Below are positions 9,201-16,825 of a stretch of 64,000 nucleotides of DNA, piece after piece. Both the position numbers and the translations under genes were made by a program. The stretch comes from Hujiaoplasma nucleasis. Lineage in GTDB: Bacteria; Bacillota_I; Bacilli_A; Izemoplasmatales; Hujiaoplasmataceae. Positions within the stretch are counted from its first letter, which is position 1. Each line of letters begins with the position of its first letter. The notes beneath the pieces are model-generated. The model did not search any database. It had not been told where the DNA came from and was given only the letters and a program-made list of their open reading frames with translations. Location of the stretch: positions 1,178,001-1,242,000 of the forward strand of contig NZ_CP051151.1 of NCBI RefSeq assembly GCF_013745115.1, written 5' to 3'.

Positions 9201-10461
9201 TATATTCAGCTTCGGCTAGTTTATCGCTATAAGCATTCTCTTTAGTATTTACACCAAATTTTTCTTCAAAGTCTTTCATTAATTTTCTTAAAGTCTTTAG
9301 AAAATCGTCATAAGAACATCCCTTGACATATTCTTTTTTATTATTGATTAAGTTGGTTTTCACATACGCCACATAATTCTTTATTTTTTCATCTGAGACT
9401 CTAAACATCTTATCATATTCTCTTTTACCATAGAATTTTCTTATAAATTTTTTTAATTTTATCAAGTCATCATGGTGATTGTTATATTCTCTAACTTTTG
9501 CTTCTGATATAGAATTACTATCTTTTAAGAAACTCTTAACAGTAAACCAATTATAAATTTTCTTAGCGTTAAAAATGATTTCTGCCGCATCACCAACCAT
9601 ATCAAATAGGATTGGCTCTATTTCAGTATCATATTTCGCATCAGAGAACTTAATTTTTGGTTGTTCTAAATCTTTATATTTATCATCATCTAATAAGTCT
9701 TTTAATTGGACAGTTTTATCTGAAATTAGCTCAAGCAATTTTTTTGCATTTTTGTTATTATCTTTATTCAAAATTCTATTAAAAATATGAAAATGTTCAT
9801 TAACCGAAGTGGTGTTTTTAATTCCATTTAATATTTCATCTATATCATTATTATCCACACTCAACCAGTAATCTAAATCATCGCCGAAAAAATCTAGTAA
9901 ACTTTCATTTAAATCAGAAAAAACACCGAAAATATAGCCATAATCAGTTGAACTAGTTTCAATTTTATTGCCTTCCATCAAAAAGTTTCCTCTATATTTT
10001 AAAATGTTGTGGCAAGCTAAATAAATTAACCGAATGTCTTCCTTCTCAGTAGAATTCATTAAATATTGTCTCAAATGGAAAATAGTTTTAAATTTAGAAT
10101 AATATTCCTTATCAGTAAATAGTTTGTCATTGAATAGGCTATATTTACCTAGTTCATTATCTTTATCATCTTTATTAAAAAAAGAGTTATTTAATCTTAA
10201 AAAGAAATTAGGATCTATTTTAATAATTTCATCATTAAATAATGTTTGCAATATTTTAAGTCTAAATTTTCTTCTTTCTAGTCTTCTTCTAGAAGATCTT
10301 TTCAATCTGCGGACTTCAGCTGTTTCAGCTTGAGCAAATTTTCTTACCCCATGTAAATGCTTTCCAGATTTTTTAATTATTTCATAATTCTCATCTGTAA
10401 CAGCCCAACCACAAGACTCTGTTCCTAAATCTAAACCTAAATATACTTTTTTGTTTTCCAT
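6277..10461 (-). CDS. cas9: Cas9, RNA-guided DNA endonuclease (type II-A)
   Basis: At 1394 residues it is the size of type II-A Cas9 (S. pyogenes 1368). RuvC-I is GLDLGTESCGWAV with Asp11. The arginine-rich bridge helix RRLKRSSRRRLERRK follows near residue 52. RuvC-II is FFVEVTRG with Glu808. The HNH motif DIDHIIPRAYL has His896. RuvC-III is HHAHDAYLN with Asp1030. All nuclease residues are present, so it should cut both strands. It heads the operon and has AAAGGAAG upstream (10468-10475). It would use the tracrRNA encoded divergently just upstream. The PAM cannot be deduced from this sequence. Confidence 0.98.
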   Translation of the reverse strand: MENKKVYLGLDLGTESCGWAVTDENYEIIKKSGKHLHGVRKFAQAETAEVRRLKRSSRRRLERRKFRLKILQTLFNDEIIKIDPNFFLRLNNSFFNKDDKDNELGKYSLFNDKLFTDKEYYSKFKTIFHLRQYLMNSTEKEDIRLIYLACHNILKYRGNFLMEGNKIETSSTDYGYIFGVFSDLNESLLDFFGDDLDYWLSVDNNDIDEILNGIKNTTSVNEHFHIFNRILNKDNNKNAKKLLELISDKTVQLKDLLDDDKYKDLEQPKIKFSDAKYDTEIEPILFDMVGDAAEIIFNAKKIYNWFTVKSFLKDSNSISEAKVREYNNHHDDLIKLKKFIRKFYGKREYDKMFRVSDEKIKNYVAYVKTNLINNKKEYVKGCSYDDFLKTLRKLMKDFEEKFGVNTKENAYSDKLAEAEYKQYLELKDKIDNQTILPKQRVTTNGVIPYQLHLNELETILDKASIHYSFLTSIKNEYTVKDKIIELMKFRIPYYIGPLNDTHKDDNDSGFAWIERLEKGKVLPWNFDDKVNVDKSAENFIKRMTRKCTYLKNEDVLPKNSLLYSEYKLLNELNNIQINKEPISVELKTRLINDLFKKHKKVTQKSLLNFLYNEGLIDSKEEILISGIDGDFKNNLSSYISFKKIFGDFESDYNKIEMIEKIIFILTIFEEKGMAIKKIEKDYPSISEQEIKLIKSLNFLGWGNLSKEFLQTKVIRVDNQTGETTSIIDLMRRENINLQQALYDSRYNFIDKINEINGVRDEEKKLSYEELIKDVYVSPGIKRSLWQALKIVDEIKKILNRPIDKFFVEVTRGGGEKGKRTKSRYQQIENLYNSAKKDASEINKMKDILAKYKSDEEKHKLRAEKLFLYFMQLGKCMYSNEPIDLDKLETSEYDIDHIIPRAYLKDDSITNKVLVKRNLNATKTDNYPLDNNIINKMLPYWSKLKDLSLVNDEKFKRLTRNYPLSPDEKGDFVNRQLVFTNQAVKVLNEILIKTNPDSKVIYSKAGNVSDFRNKFDIVKSRLVNDFHHAHDAYLNIVVGNTYNTKFGSNAIIFFRKNNDVGTFTNTEKMFERDVPGAWKKDGETIKMVKKMLSLKDVLVTKMVTERKDDFYDETIYPKGTKAELFPLKSKDNRYKDTDKYGGYKSLKIAYFIIVEHTLKNKRVITIEGIPVIHSYEVKHNNLTLDDVLKDYLKLEDPKVLVSKIKVGTLFKIKDAYANLAGKADNAIITHNSNQLFLNESYINYIKLIEKHSKQYDKITDIKNVEEDSFVLSISKDKNKKNQSLSKEMNLSLFDELISKFSISIYNGLTMGNYYENLIESRDKFVALNVRQQAHSLNQILIMMHCNASTGDLSLFMERASNKGSNKRNKGITNENITIYDESITGFYRKVRWQNQ

Positions 10462-10463
10462 AC

Positions 10464-10492
10464 TTGACTTCCTTTCAATAACATATTATAAT
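10464..10492 (+). promoter_or_regulatory. tracrRNA promoter
   Basis: TTGACT (10464-10469) and TATAAT (10487-10492) are separated by exactly 17 bp, predicting a start near 10499 at the anti-repeat. The -35 overlaps the cas9 ribosome site on the other strand. A minus-strand TATAAT (10490 to 10485) overlaps the -10 and may serve cas9, although I find no good -35 for it. Confidence 0.8.
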
Positions 10493-10498
10493 TTGTGT

Positions 10499-10603
10499 AT
10501 CTATTCAATAGATAACAATACGAGTTCAAATAAAAATTTATTCTCGTCGTCGAGTTTACTCGACCCACATTGGTGGATAAAAAGCCGCATTTGCGGTTTT
10601 TTT
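10499..10603 (+). ncRNA. tracrRNA
   Basis: The segment from about 10496 to 10529 is an anti-repeat. It matches the plus-strand repeat over TATCyATTCAATA and TAACAATAC, with a GA insertion between them, then TCAAAT. Paired with the crRNA it gives an upper stem, a bulge of 2 nt (GA) opposite 4 nt (GAGU), and a 6-bp lower stem GUUUGA/UCAAAU, the same bulge layout as S. pyogenes. Downstream hairpins are GTCGAG/CTCGAC (10549-10564) and CCAC/GTGG (10565-10576). The RNA ends with CCGCA/TGCGG and a T run. The length is about 105 nt. It is divergent from cas9. Confidence 0.9.
10581..10603 (+). terminator. tracrRNA terminator
   Basis: CCGCA/TGCGG (10585-10596), extended by G-T and A-T pairs, is followed by seven T residues. 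Confidence 0.85.
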
Positions 10604-10672
10604 ATTTATTTAGGCCTATCATAGCATAATTAAAAAAAATAATACATAGAGTTGAGAATTTTCATACTTTTT

Positions 10673-10718
10673 TCAAAAAAAACCAAGTTCAATTAATCAT
10701 TAAAACTTGGTTTTTTTT
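10673..10718. terminator. Bidirectional terminator downstream of zupT
   Basis: AACCAAGTT (10681-10689) pairs with AACTTGGTT (10704-10712), with A/T runs on both sides, so it can work in either direction. It ends the zupT transcript and insulates the CRISPR locus. The segment 10604-10672 holds nothing else I recognise. Confidence 0.8.
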
Positions 10719-10729
10719 ATATTTTATTT

Positions 10730-11554
10730 TTATTTAGCCAACAAAACCAAAGAACTTGCCATAACAATCATCCCAGCTATTAAACCATAGATGGCTATAT
10801 GATGTTTACCATATTTTTCTGCAGTTGGCAATAACTCATCCAAGGAGATGTAAACCATAATTCCAGCGACACCCGCGAAGATTAATCCCATTAATCCATC
10901 ACTTTGACCAAAGATCAAAACCAATAAGAAATATCCAACGACTGCTCCAATCGGTTCGGAAAACCCAGATAGAAATGAATATTTTAAGGCTTTCTTTTTA
11001 TCACCAGTTGCATAATATATAGGCACTGATACAGCAATACCTTCTGGAATATTATGGATAGCTATAGCTATACCAATTGAGATACCTAAAGTAGGAGATT
11101 CAATGGTAGCCATAAAGGTTGCTAATCCTTCTGGAAAATTATGAATGGCTATGGCTAAAGCAGAAAATAAACCCATACGCATTAATGACTTTTTAGATGA
11201 TTCATTATTTAAGTCAGTAACATCTCTCATTTCATGAGGATTTTCCGCACTAGGAACCATCTTATCAATTAAAGCTATAATAGCGATTCCCACAAAAAAA
11301 GCAATGGTTGTCCAAATATAGGCAGTTTTATCTCCACCCAATGAATCAATGGCTTTAGGAAATATTTCGATAAACGAAACATAAATCATAACACCTGCAG
11401 AAAAACCTAAAGCCGCTGATAAGAATGTAGCGTCTGTTTTTTTTCTATAAAAAGCTAATATTGAACCAATCCCTGTAGCTAAACCAGCAAATAATGTGAC
11501 TAAGAAAGCCAATAGTATTGTGTCAAAACCAACTTCAGCTATATTTAAAATCAT
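10730..11554 (-). CDS. zupT: ZIP-family metal transporter (ZupT-like)
   Basis: This 274-residue membrane protein imports divalent metals such as zinc, and in some species iron or manganese. About eight hydrophobic helices are visible. The diagnostic metal-site motifs are HNFPEG (138-143) in helix 4 and HNIPEG (167-172) in helix 5, as in E. coli ZupT and the GufA subgroup. The loop between helices 3 and 4 (residues 100-125) is short and polar without a His-rich stretch. It lies 10 bp downstream of an alcohol dehydrogenase gene and is probably co-transcribed with it. A link to metal supply for that iron-dependent enzyme is possible but inferred. Confidence 0.93.
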   Translation of the reverse strand: MILNIAEVGFDTILLAFLVTLFAGLATGIGSILAFYRKKTDATFLSAALGFSAGVMIYVSFIEIFPKAIDSLGGDKTAYIWTTIAFFVGIAIIALIDKMVPSAENPHEMRDVTDLNNESSKKSLMRMGLFSALAIAIHNFPEGLATFMATIESPTLGISIGIAIAIHNIPEGIAVSVPIYYATGDKKKALKYSFLSGFSEPIGAVVGYFLLVLIFGQSDGLMGLIFAGVAGIMVYISLDELLPTAEKYGKHHIAIYGLIAGMIVMASSLVLLAK

Positions 11555-11564
11555 CTATTACCTC

Positions 11565-12743
11565 CTACTTAGCACAAGCTAAAAGGTATATATTTTTTGC
11601 ATCTTCTAAATTTAAAACTTGATAATGGCCAAACTCTTGACCAACATTTTCTTCTAATTTTTCAACTAAGAAATCAATATCTTCTTTTTTAGCATTGATG
11701 CCTTCAAACCTTGTTGGCATACCAATACTTTGATAGAATTCTTCCAATTTAGAAATACCTTCCAAGGCTACTTCTTTATCTGTTTTATTTATACTTTCAA
11801 CACCAAAAACTTTCATCGCAAAGCGTTTATATCTTTGAACATCAACATCAATTGTGTATTTCATATAAGCTGGATAAATCACCGCAAGTCCTGCCCCATG
11901 AGTTACATCATATAAAGCAGATAATTCATGTTCTAACCTGTGACTTGCCCAATCTTCATTTCTACCAACACCGAAGAAACCATTGTGGGCAATGGTACCC
12001 GCCCAACAAATTACAGATCTTGCTTCATAATTGGTAGGATCATCCATTAAAACTTTAGCTGCTTCTATAATAGAAACTAAAGTACCTTCTGCCAATCTAT
12101 CTACAAACAAGGTATTTTCACTCTTGGTGAAATATCTTTCAAAGATATGTCCCATCATATCAACTGCCCCAGCAGATGTTTGATAACTAGGTAGTGTATA
12201 AGTTAATTCTGGGTTAATGATTGAGAACTGAGCTCTATAAAAAGGTGAGTAATGTCCTCTTTTTAACATTCCGTCTGTTTTAGTAATCACTGAACTAGCT
12301 GAACCTTCACTACCCGCCGCTGGTATGGTTAATACAACCCCTATACCTAAAGCATCTTCAATGGTCGCTTTCCCATCATAAAAATCCCAGAAATCACCAT
12401 CATATTTACTACCTGCCGCAATGGCTTTAGCCGAGTCGATGGCTGAACCTCCGCCAACAGCCAAAACAAAATCCACTTTTTCTTTTTTACAAAGTTCAAT
12501 ACCTTCATAAACAAGTGTGTCTCTTGGATTAGGGACCACACCTCCTAATTCAACAAAATCAATATTTTCTTTTTGGATAGACTGAACCACACGATCAAAT
12601 AAACCTGACCTTTTAATTGAACCAGTCCCATAATGAATCAATACTTTTTTCGCCTTATAAGATTTTAATAAGGCACCTACTTGAAATTCTGTATTTTTAC
12701 CAAACACGAATTTTGTAGGTGAATGAAATATAAAATTATTCAT
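11565..12743 (-). CDS. Iron-containing alcohol dehydrogenase (butanol dehydrogenase type)
   Basis: This 392-residue enzyme belongs to the group III metal-dependent alcohol dehydrogenases and is closest in style to BdhA/YugJ/YqhD. The opening NFIFHSPTKFVFGK and the nucleotide-binding VGGGSAIDSAKAIAAG are typical. Metal ligands are expected in DMMGHIFERYF (Asp and His) and in HRLEHELSALYDVTHGAGLA (two His). It reduces aldehydes to alcohols with NAD(P)H, a fermentative role. AAGAGGTGG-type sequence lies just upstream of the ATG. It probably forms an operon with zupT. Confidence 0.92.
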   Translation of the reverse strand: MNNFIFHSPTKFVFGKNTEFQVGALLKSYKAKKVLIHYGTGSIKRSGLFDRVVQSIQKENIDFVELGGVVPNPRDTLVYEGIELCKKEKVDFVLAVGGGSAIDSAKAIAAGSKYDGDFWDFYDGKATIEDALGIGVVLTIPAAGSEGSASSVITKTDGMLKRGHYSPFYRAQFSIINPELTYTLPSYQTSAGAVDMMGHIFERYFTKSENTLFVDRLAEGTLVSIIEAAKVLMDDPTNYEARSVICWAGTIAHNGFFGVGRNEDWASHRLEHELSALYDVTHGAGLAVIYPAYMKYTIDVDVQRYKRFAMKVFGVESINKTDKEVALEGISKLEEFYQSIGMPTRFEGINAKKEDIDFLVEKLEENVGQEFGHYQVLNLEDAKNIYLLACAK

Positions 12744-12831
12744 ATGTCCACCTCTTTCTTGATTATTATATCATATTTTTATTTTCTTTTAATATAAGAG
12801 TCGATTAATTTACGATAATTATTCATATACA

Positions 12832-12859
12832 TTTATTTTTTTTCAATCCGTGTTATAAT
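12832..12859 (+). promoter_or_regulatory. Promoter of the phosphodiesterase gene
   Basis: An extended -10, TGTTATAAT (12851-12859), has a weak TTTATT-like -35 about 17 bp upstream. It lies 31 bp before the ATG at 12891, which has GGAGG at 12881. Confidence 0.6.
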
Positions 12860-12890
12860 GTATTGGATAATAATCTTTTTGGAGGAATCT

Positions 12891-13637
12891 ATGAAGGATT
12901 TAACTTGGATAAAGGACAATTTTATAGCCCACCGAGGTTTTCACTCACTAGATAAATCAATCCCCGAAAACACACTCATCGCTTTTAAAAGAGCCATTGA
13001 CTACAAATACGGTATTGAACTAGATGTCAATGTTACTAAAGATGGTAAAGTCGTGGTATTTCATGATTTAAATCTAAAAAGAATGTGTAAAGTTGATATT
13101 GACTTAGATGAAGTGACTTATGATGAAATTAAGGAATTTAGAATATTAAATACCAATGAAAAAATTCCTTTATTATCAGATGTATTACAATTAGTTAAGG
13201 GTAAAGTACCTTTACTCATTGAATTAAAACCTAAAGGCGATAATAAACTATTATGTGAAGCTTTTATGAAAACGATGACTAACTATAAGGGTAATTATGC
13301 CATTCATTCTTTTAGCCCTTGGATTGTAAAATGGTTCAAAAAGAATCATCCTGATGTCATCCGTGGTCAAATAGCAGAATTTTTTAAAAATGATTCTAAT
13401 ATGAATCCTTTTATTAAATATTTAATGAAATCAATGTTTTTTAATCATTTCACCAAACCTGATTTCATCAATTATGGTATTAAAGACTTACCCAACAAAT
13501 ATGCTACAAAGGCTCATCAAAAAGGAATCTGTGTGATATCTTATTGCGCAAGAAACAATTTAGAATTTAATTTAGTAAAAAAACATTATGACAATGCGGT
13601 CTTTGAATTTTTTAGACCTGAATATGAGAAAAGATAA
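12891..13637 (+). CDS. Glycerophosphodiester phosphodiesterase family protein
   Basis: With the start at 12891 (after GGAGGAATCT) the protein has 248 residues; an in-frame upstream ATG at 12858 lies inside the promoter. HRGFH (14-18), the PENTLIAF segment, ELDVNVTKDGKVVVFHD and LIELKPKG are the conserved metal and substrate-binding blocks of the GDPD TIM barrel. It releases glycerol-3-phosphate and an alcohol from glycerophosphodiesters. There is no signal peptide, so it acts in the cytoplasm on imported or membrane-derived diesters. It is monocistronic. Confidence 0.9.
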   Translation: MKDLTWIKDNFIAHRGFHSLDKSIPENTLIAFKRAIDYKYGIELDVNVTKDGKVVVFHDLNLKRMCKVDIDLDEVTYDEIKEFRILNTNEKIPLLSDVLQLVKGKVPLLIELKPKGDNKLLCEAFMKTMTNYKGNYAIHSFSPWIVKWFKKNHPDVIRGQIAEFFKNDSNMNPFIKYLMKSMFFNHFTKPDFINYGIKDLPNKYATKAHQKGICVISYCARNNLEFNLVKKHYDNAVFEFFRPEYEKR

Positions 13638-13673
13638 TAGGCTAAGTTCACTAAGAACTCAGCCTATTTTTTT
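13636..13673 (+). terminator. Terminator between convergent genes
   Basis: AATAGGCT-AGTTC pairs with GAACT-AGCCTATT around one mismatch, followed on the plus strand by seven T residues. Confidence 0.75.
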
Positions 13674-14436
13674 ATTTAAATATCGATTGTATTATATTTT
13701 TAGCTTCAATATTTTTACAAACAAATAAATTCAAATCATCTAAATGATAATCTTCGCCTTTTTCATTTAAGAGAATCGCTCCAGCTTCTTTTTCTAGCAA
13801 GAGGCCAGGATATAAATCCCATTTATTGGTGACGTTGGTATAAAAGATATCAAAGATTCCTTCAGAAGCCATCGCCATTTCAAGGCCCACAGAACCTAAC
13901 ATTCTTAATTTAAATTGATTTTTTATACTTAAATCTATGATTTTATGATAATAAGTTTTATCTTGATTTTTATGACTGATTCCCACCATAGATACCATAA
14001 AGGTTTTAGATATATGATCGTTAATTTTATATAAAGCATCATTTAAATAAGCGCCTTGCCCTTTAATAGCATAATACTCTTTATTAAAAGCAGGAATATA
14101 TACATATGATAAAACAATATCATCTTGATCATAAAGGGCAATTTGAATGCAATATAAGTCTAAGTAACTTGCGTAATTACTGGTTCCGTCGATTGGATCT
14201 ATCAACCAAGTTCTATCCATCATCTTTGTTTGATTATTATACTCTTCAGTATGAAAATGGTCGTTCGGAAAACTTGATTTTATCAATTTAATAATGGCTT
14301 TTTCAATAAATAAATCAGTACTTGTGACGATATCTTGCTTGGCTTTAAGTTCTGAAGTTACCATTAAACTTTGTGATTCATTATATATTTTTTTTATATT
14401 GTTTTTTAACAATTCGATTTCTTTATTATAAATCAT
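13672..14436 (-). CDS. Inositol monophosphatase family protein
   Basis: This 254-residue protein has the three metal-binding blocks of the family: HTEEYN (Glu), WLIDPIDGTSNY (the DPIDGT signature) and NKWDLYPGLLLEKEAG (WD). Members hydrolyse inositol phosphate, fructose-1,6-bisphosphate, histidinol phosphate or 3'-phosphoadenosine phosphates, and the substrate cannot be told from sequence. It begins 2 bp after the upstream MFS transporter gene, so the two are probably co-translated. This suggests a phosphatase acting on something the transporter brings in. Confidence 0.88.
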   Translation of the reverse strand: MIYNKEIELLKNNIKKIYNESQSLMVTSELKAKQDIVTSTDLFIEKAIIKLIKSSFPNDHFHTEEYNNQTKMMDRTWLIDPIDGTSNYASYLDLYCIQIALYDQDDIVLSYVYIPAFNKEYYAIKGQGAYLNDALYKINDHISKTFMVSMVGISHKNQDKTYYHKIIDLSIKNQFKLRMLGSVGLEMAMASEGIFDIFYTNVTNKWDLYPGLLLEKEAGAILLNEKGEDYHLDDLNLFVCKNIEAKNIIQSIFK

Positions 14437-14438
14437 AT

Positions 14439-16085
14439 TTAATCCATGTCTACATCAAAGTTTTCTAAAAGCGATCCTTTTTTAGGAATTTTAACATCCC
14501 CATGTTTAACAAAGAACATGGTAACAAAAGCAATCGCTACAAAGGTAGCTGCATAAGGGAATAATATTTTACGTCCAAACTGATCCATAAGAAATCCAGA
14601 GAATACCGGAGTAATAATTTGTGCAGCCATTGAGAAAGTATAGTAATACCCAGTATACTTCCCAACATTAGATTCATTAGATAACTCCACCACCATAGGG
14701 TAGGAGTTCACGTTAATGGTTGCCCAAGCAATACCAGTAAATGCAAAAATAATGTACATGATAAAAGAAGTATCCGGTGTTAAAAAGTAAACTGAACCAA
14801 AACAAATAGTTAACAATACAATACCCATTAATATGGTTTTCTTACGACCAATTTTAGTAGCTAAAATACCAATAGGAATAAAAGCTAAAGCCGCAGAACC
14901 ATAAGCAATATAATTAGGAATAGCAAAGCCCATTAACAATACTTTAGGCGCATAATCTGATAATTTTGTTGTAACAGCGTTGTAACCAAAGAACCATAAA
15001 GTCACAGAAACTAAAATCAAAATCAAAGATATTTTTTTACTTCTAGATAATTCTGCTTTTTCTTCATGACTTAAATCTTTATGGTCAGGATCTTCGTCTA
15101 CAATACCATATTTTACTTCATTAGCTAGTCTTTCAGCGACCAGTTCAGGCTCTTTTACTTTCCACAAAAAGATCCCTAAAATAATTAACATAATGACACC
15201 CACAGTGATAAAGGCAGGTGTATAATTAACAAATGAGTGTTGACTCAAACCATAAACCATGGTTGTTGTAATGGCTATTAAAGCCCCAATTGTCCCCATT
15301 AAATTGATGATGGCATTAGCTTTAGATCTTAAAGGTTTTACAGTAACATCAGGCATTAAAGCAACTGCAGGCGATCTAAAAGATTGCATAGCTAGTAAAG
15401 CCACAAATAAAGTTAAAAGAAATACTATAAAAGTACCCGGTGAATTCAAGGTGATTACTTTGGCTCTTTCATTGGCATGATGATTAAAGATTTCTCTTAA
15501 TTCATCGCCTTCTGTATCAGTAATTTGATTATCGGATAAAATTTGATCCATAGGTTGTATAATATCACGTTCATATTCAGCGTATTCATCCGCACTGATC
15601 ACAGATTCATCCCTTAATTTTTGCCACTCGTTTTCAATATTCGATTGGATACCTTGCCAATTTGAAAAAATCAATAAACGATCTTCTTCATCAAAATCCT
15701 TTTTTAATTCTAAATCAGCATTGGTTCTATAGATCACATCATAATCTTCAATAATTTGAGATTCAGCTTCAATTTTACTTTTTTGAACATTATCAGAAAA
15801 AGTTAAAGACATAAAAGCAAAAGCAGCGACAACGGTACCTACAACAATAAAAGGTGTTCTGCGACCTTTTTTGTGATTAGATTTATCAGATAAGGCTCCA
15901 AAGACAGGAATCAAAAATAAAGCCAACATATTATCTAAGGCCATCACAACACCAGACCATAATTGGTTTAATCCAAATTTATCTATCAATATTTTACCTA
16001 TGAGCGAATCATAGAGTGACCAAAACATTGAAATCATTAAAAACGCTAAACCTACATAAATTGTTTTCTTGACATTAAACTTCAT
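14439..16085 (-). CDS. MFS transporter, sugar-symporter type
   Basis: This 548-residue membrane protein has 12 predicted helices. Helix 2 carries DNMLALFLIPVFGALSDKSNHKKGRRTPFI, the loop 2-3 signature seen in sucrose/maltose-type symporters. An unusual acidic insertion of about 100 residues (residues 105-210) lies between helices 3 and 4, probably outside the membrane; most relatives lack such a loop. A second GRKK loop marks the C-terminal half. The substrate is unknown. It heads a two-gene operon with the IMP-family phosphatase. Confidence 0.85.
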   Translation of the reverse strand: MKFNVKKTIYVGLAFLMISMFWSLYDSLIGKILIDKFGLNQLWSGVVMALDNMLALFLIPVFGALSDKSNHKKGRRTPFIVVGTVVAAFAFMSLTFSDNVQKSKIEAESQIIEDYDVIYRTNADLELKKDFDEEDRLLIFSNWQGIQSNIENEWQKLRDESVISADEYAEYERDIIQPMDQILSDNQITDTEGDELREIFNHHANERAKVITLNSPGTFIVFLLTLFVALLAMQSFRSPAVALMPDVTVKPLRSKANAIINLMGTIGALIAITTTMVYGLSQHSFVNYTPAFITVGVIMLIILGIFLWKVKEPELVAERLANEVKYGIVDEDPDHKDLSHEEKAELSRSKKISLILILVSVTLWFFGYNAVTTKLSDYAPKVLLMGFAIPNYIAYGSAALAFIPIGILATKIGRKKTILMGIVLLTICFGSVYFLTPDTSFIMYIIFAFTGIAWATINVNSYPMVVELSNESNVGKYTGYYYTFSMAAQIITPVFSGFLMDQFGRKILFPYAATFVAIAFVTMFFVKHGDVKIPKKGSLLENFDVDMD

Positions 16086-16158
16086 TATCCACCTCGTCGT
16101 TACTAATTTTATTTTATTATATCACGCTTTAAAATTAATGATAAACTTTTTTCAAAAG

Positions 16159-16182
16159 AAAAAGCGCTTTTCAGCGCTTTTA
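16159..16182. terminator. Terminator hairpin AAAAGCGCT/AGCGCTTTT
   Basis: A 9-bp stem with A/T flanks directly follows the stop of the minus-strand gene at 16183 and has T-rich flanks in both directions. Confidence 0.75.
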
Positions 16183-16752
16183 TTATGGCATATATAGTTT
16201 TGAAGCAATTCTTCTAATGGCTTCCTCGTTATACTTCTTTTTCTTTAAATGAATAGCATAATCATCCATATGACCTGAAATCACTTTAAATATCAGGGTT
16301 CTCTTCGTTTTAAAAATCATGATTAGGGCAAAGACTAGGATAATCAACGCGATGCCGTAATAAAAAAGATCATTAACCAAAACATAATTCCCTGAAATAA
16401 CAATTGCTAAATCAGAAACAAGTGGTAAGTAAGTTGAATTAGAATATTTAAAAACAGCTAAAACAATGGCAGCTATCATAAGGATAAAACCAATCATTTT
16501 ACTTATATAATGAGATTTAACATATTCAATGTAGTATTCGATATGAGTGATGGTATTTCTTTGAATTTCATTAATCCCTTTTTTTCTTATTTTTCTTTTA
16601 TTTTGATAATAAATTCCATCATTATAAATGATTAATCTTTTTGTGGTCAAAACGATACGGCAATCTGTATTTTTGCCTTTCAGTTTACTAAAATCATAAT
16701 AAACCTTTTCTTCTTTTCCTAATCTAATTTGACTGATAAGGTTGTTGTTCAT
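16183..16752 (-). CDS. Membrane protein of unknown function
   Basis: This 189-residue protein has a polar N-terminal domain with RIVLTTKRLIIYNDGIYY, which resembles the strand pattern of bacterial PH-like domains. Two membrane helices follow (about 88-105 and 130-148), with a short basic tail KLKKKKYNEEAIRRIASKLY. I cannot assign a function. The gene stands alone between terminators. Confidence 0.6.
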   Translation of the reverse strand: MNNNLISQIRLGKEEKVYYDFSKLKGKNTDCRIVLTTKRLIIYNDGIYYQNKRKIRKKGINEIQRNTITHIEYYIEYVKSHYISKMIGFILMIAAIVLAVFKYSNSTYLPLVSDLAIVISGNYVLVNDLFYYGIALIILVFALIMIFKTKRTLIFKVISGHMDDYAIHLKKKKYNEEAIRRIASKLYMP

Positions 16753-16825
16753 AAAACCACCACCATTCTTAACTTAATTTTACTTGATTTGTTAAGATAT
16801 TTCAATAGAATGATTAAATATGCCT

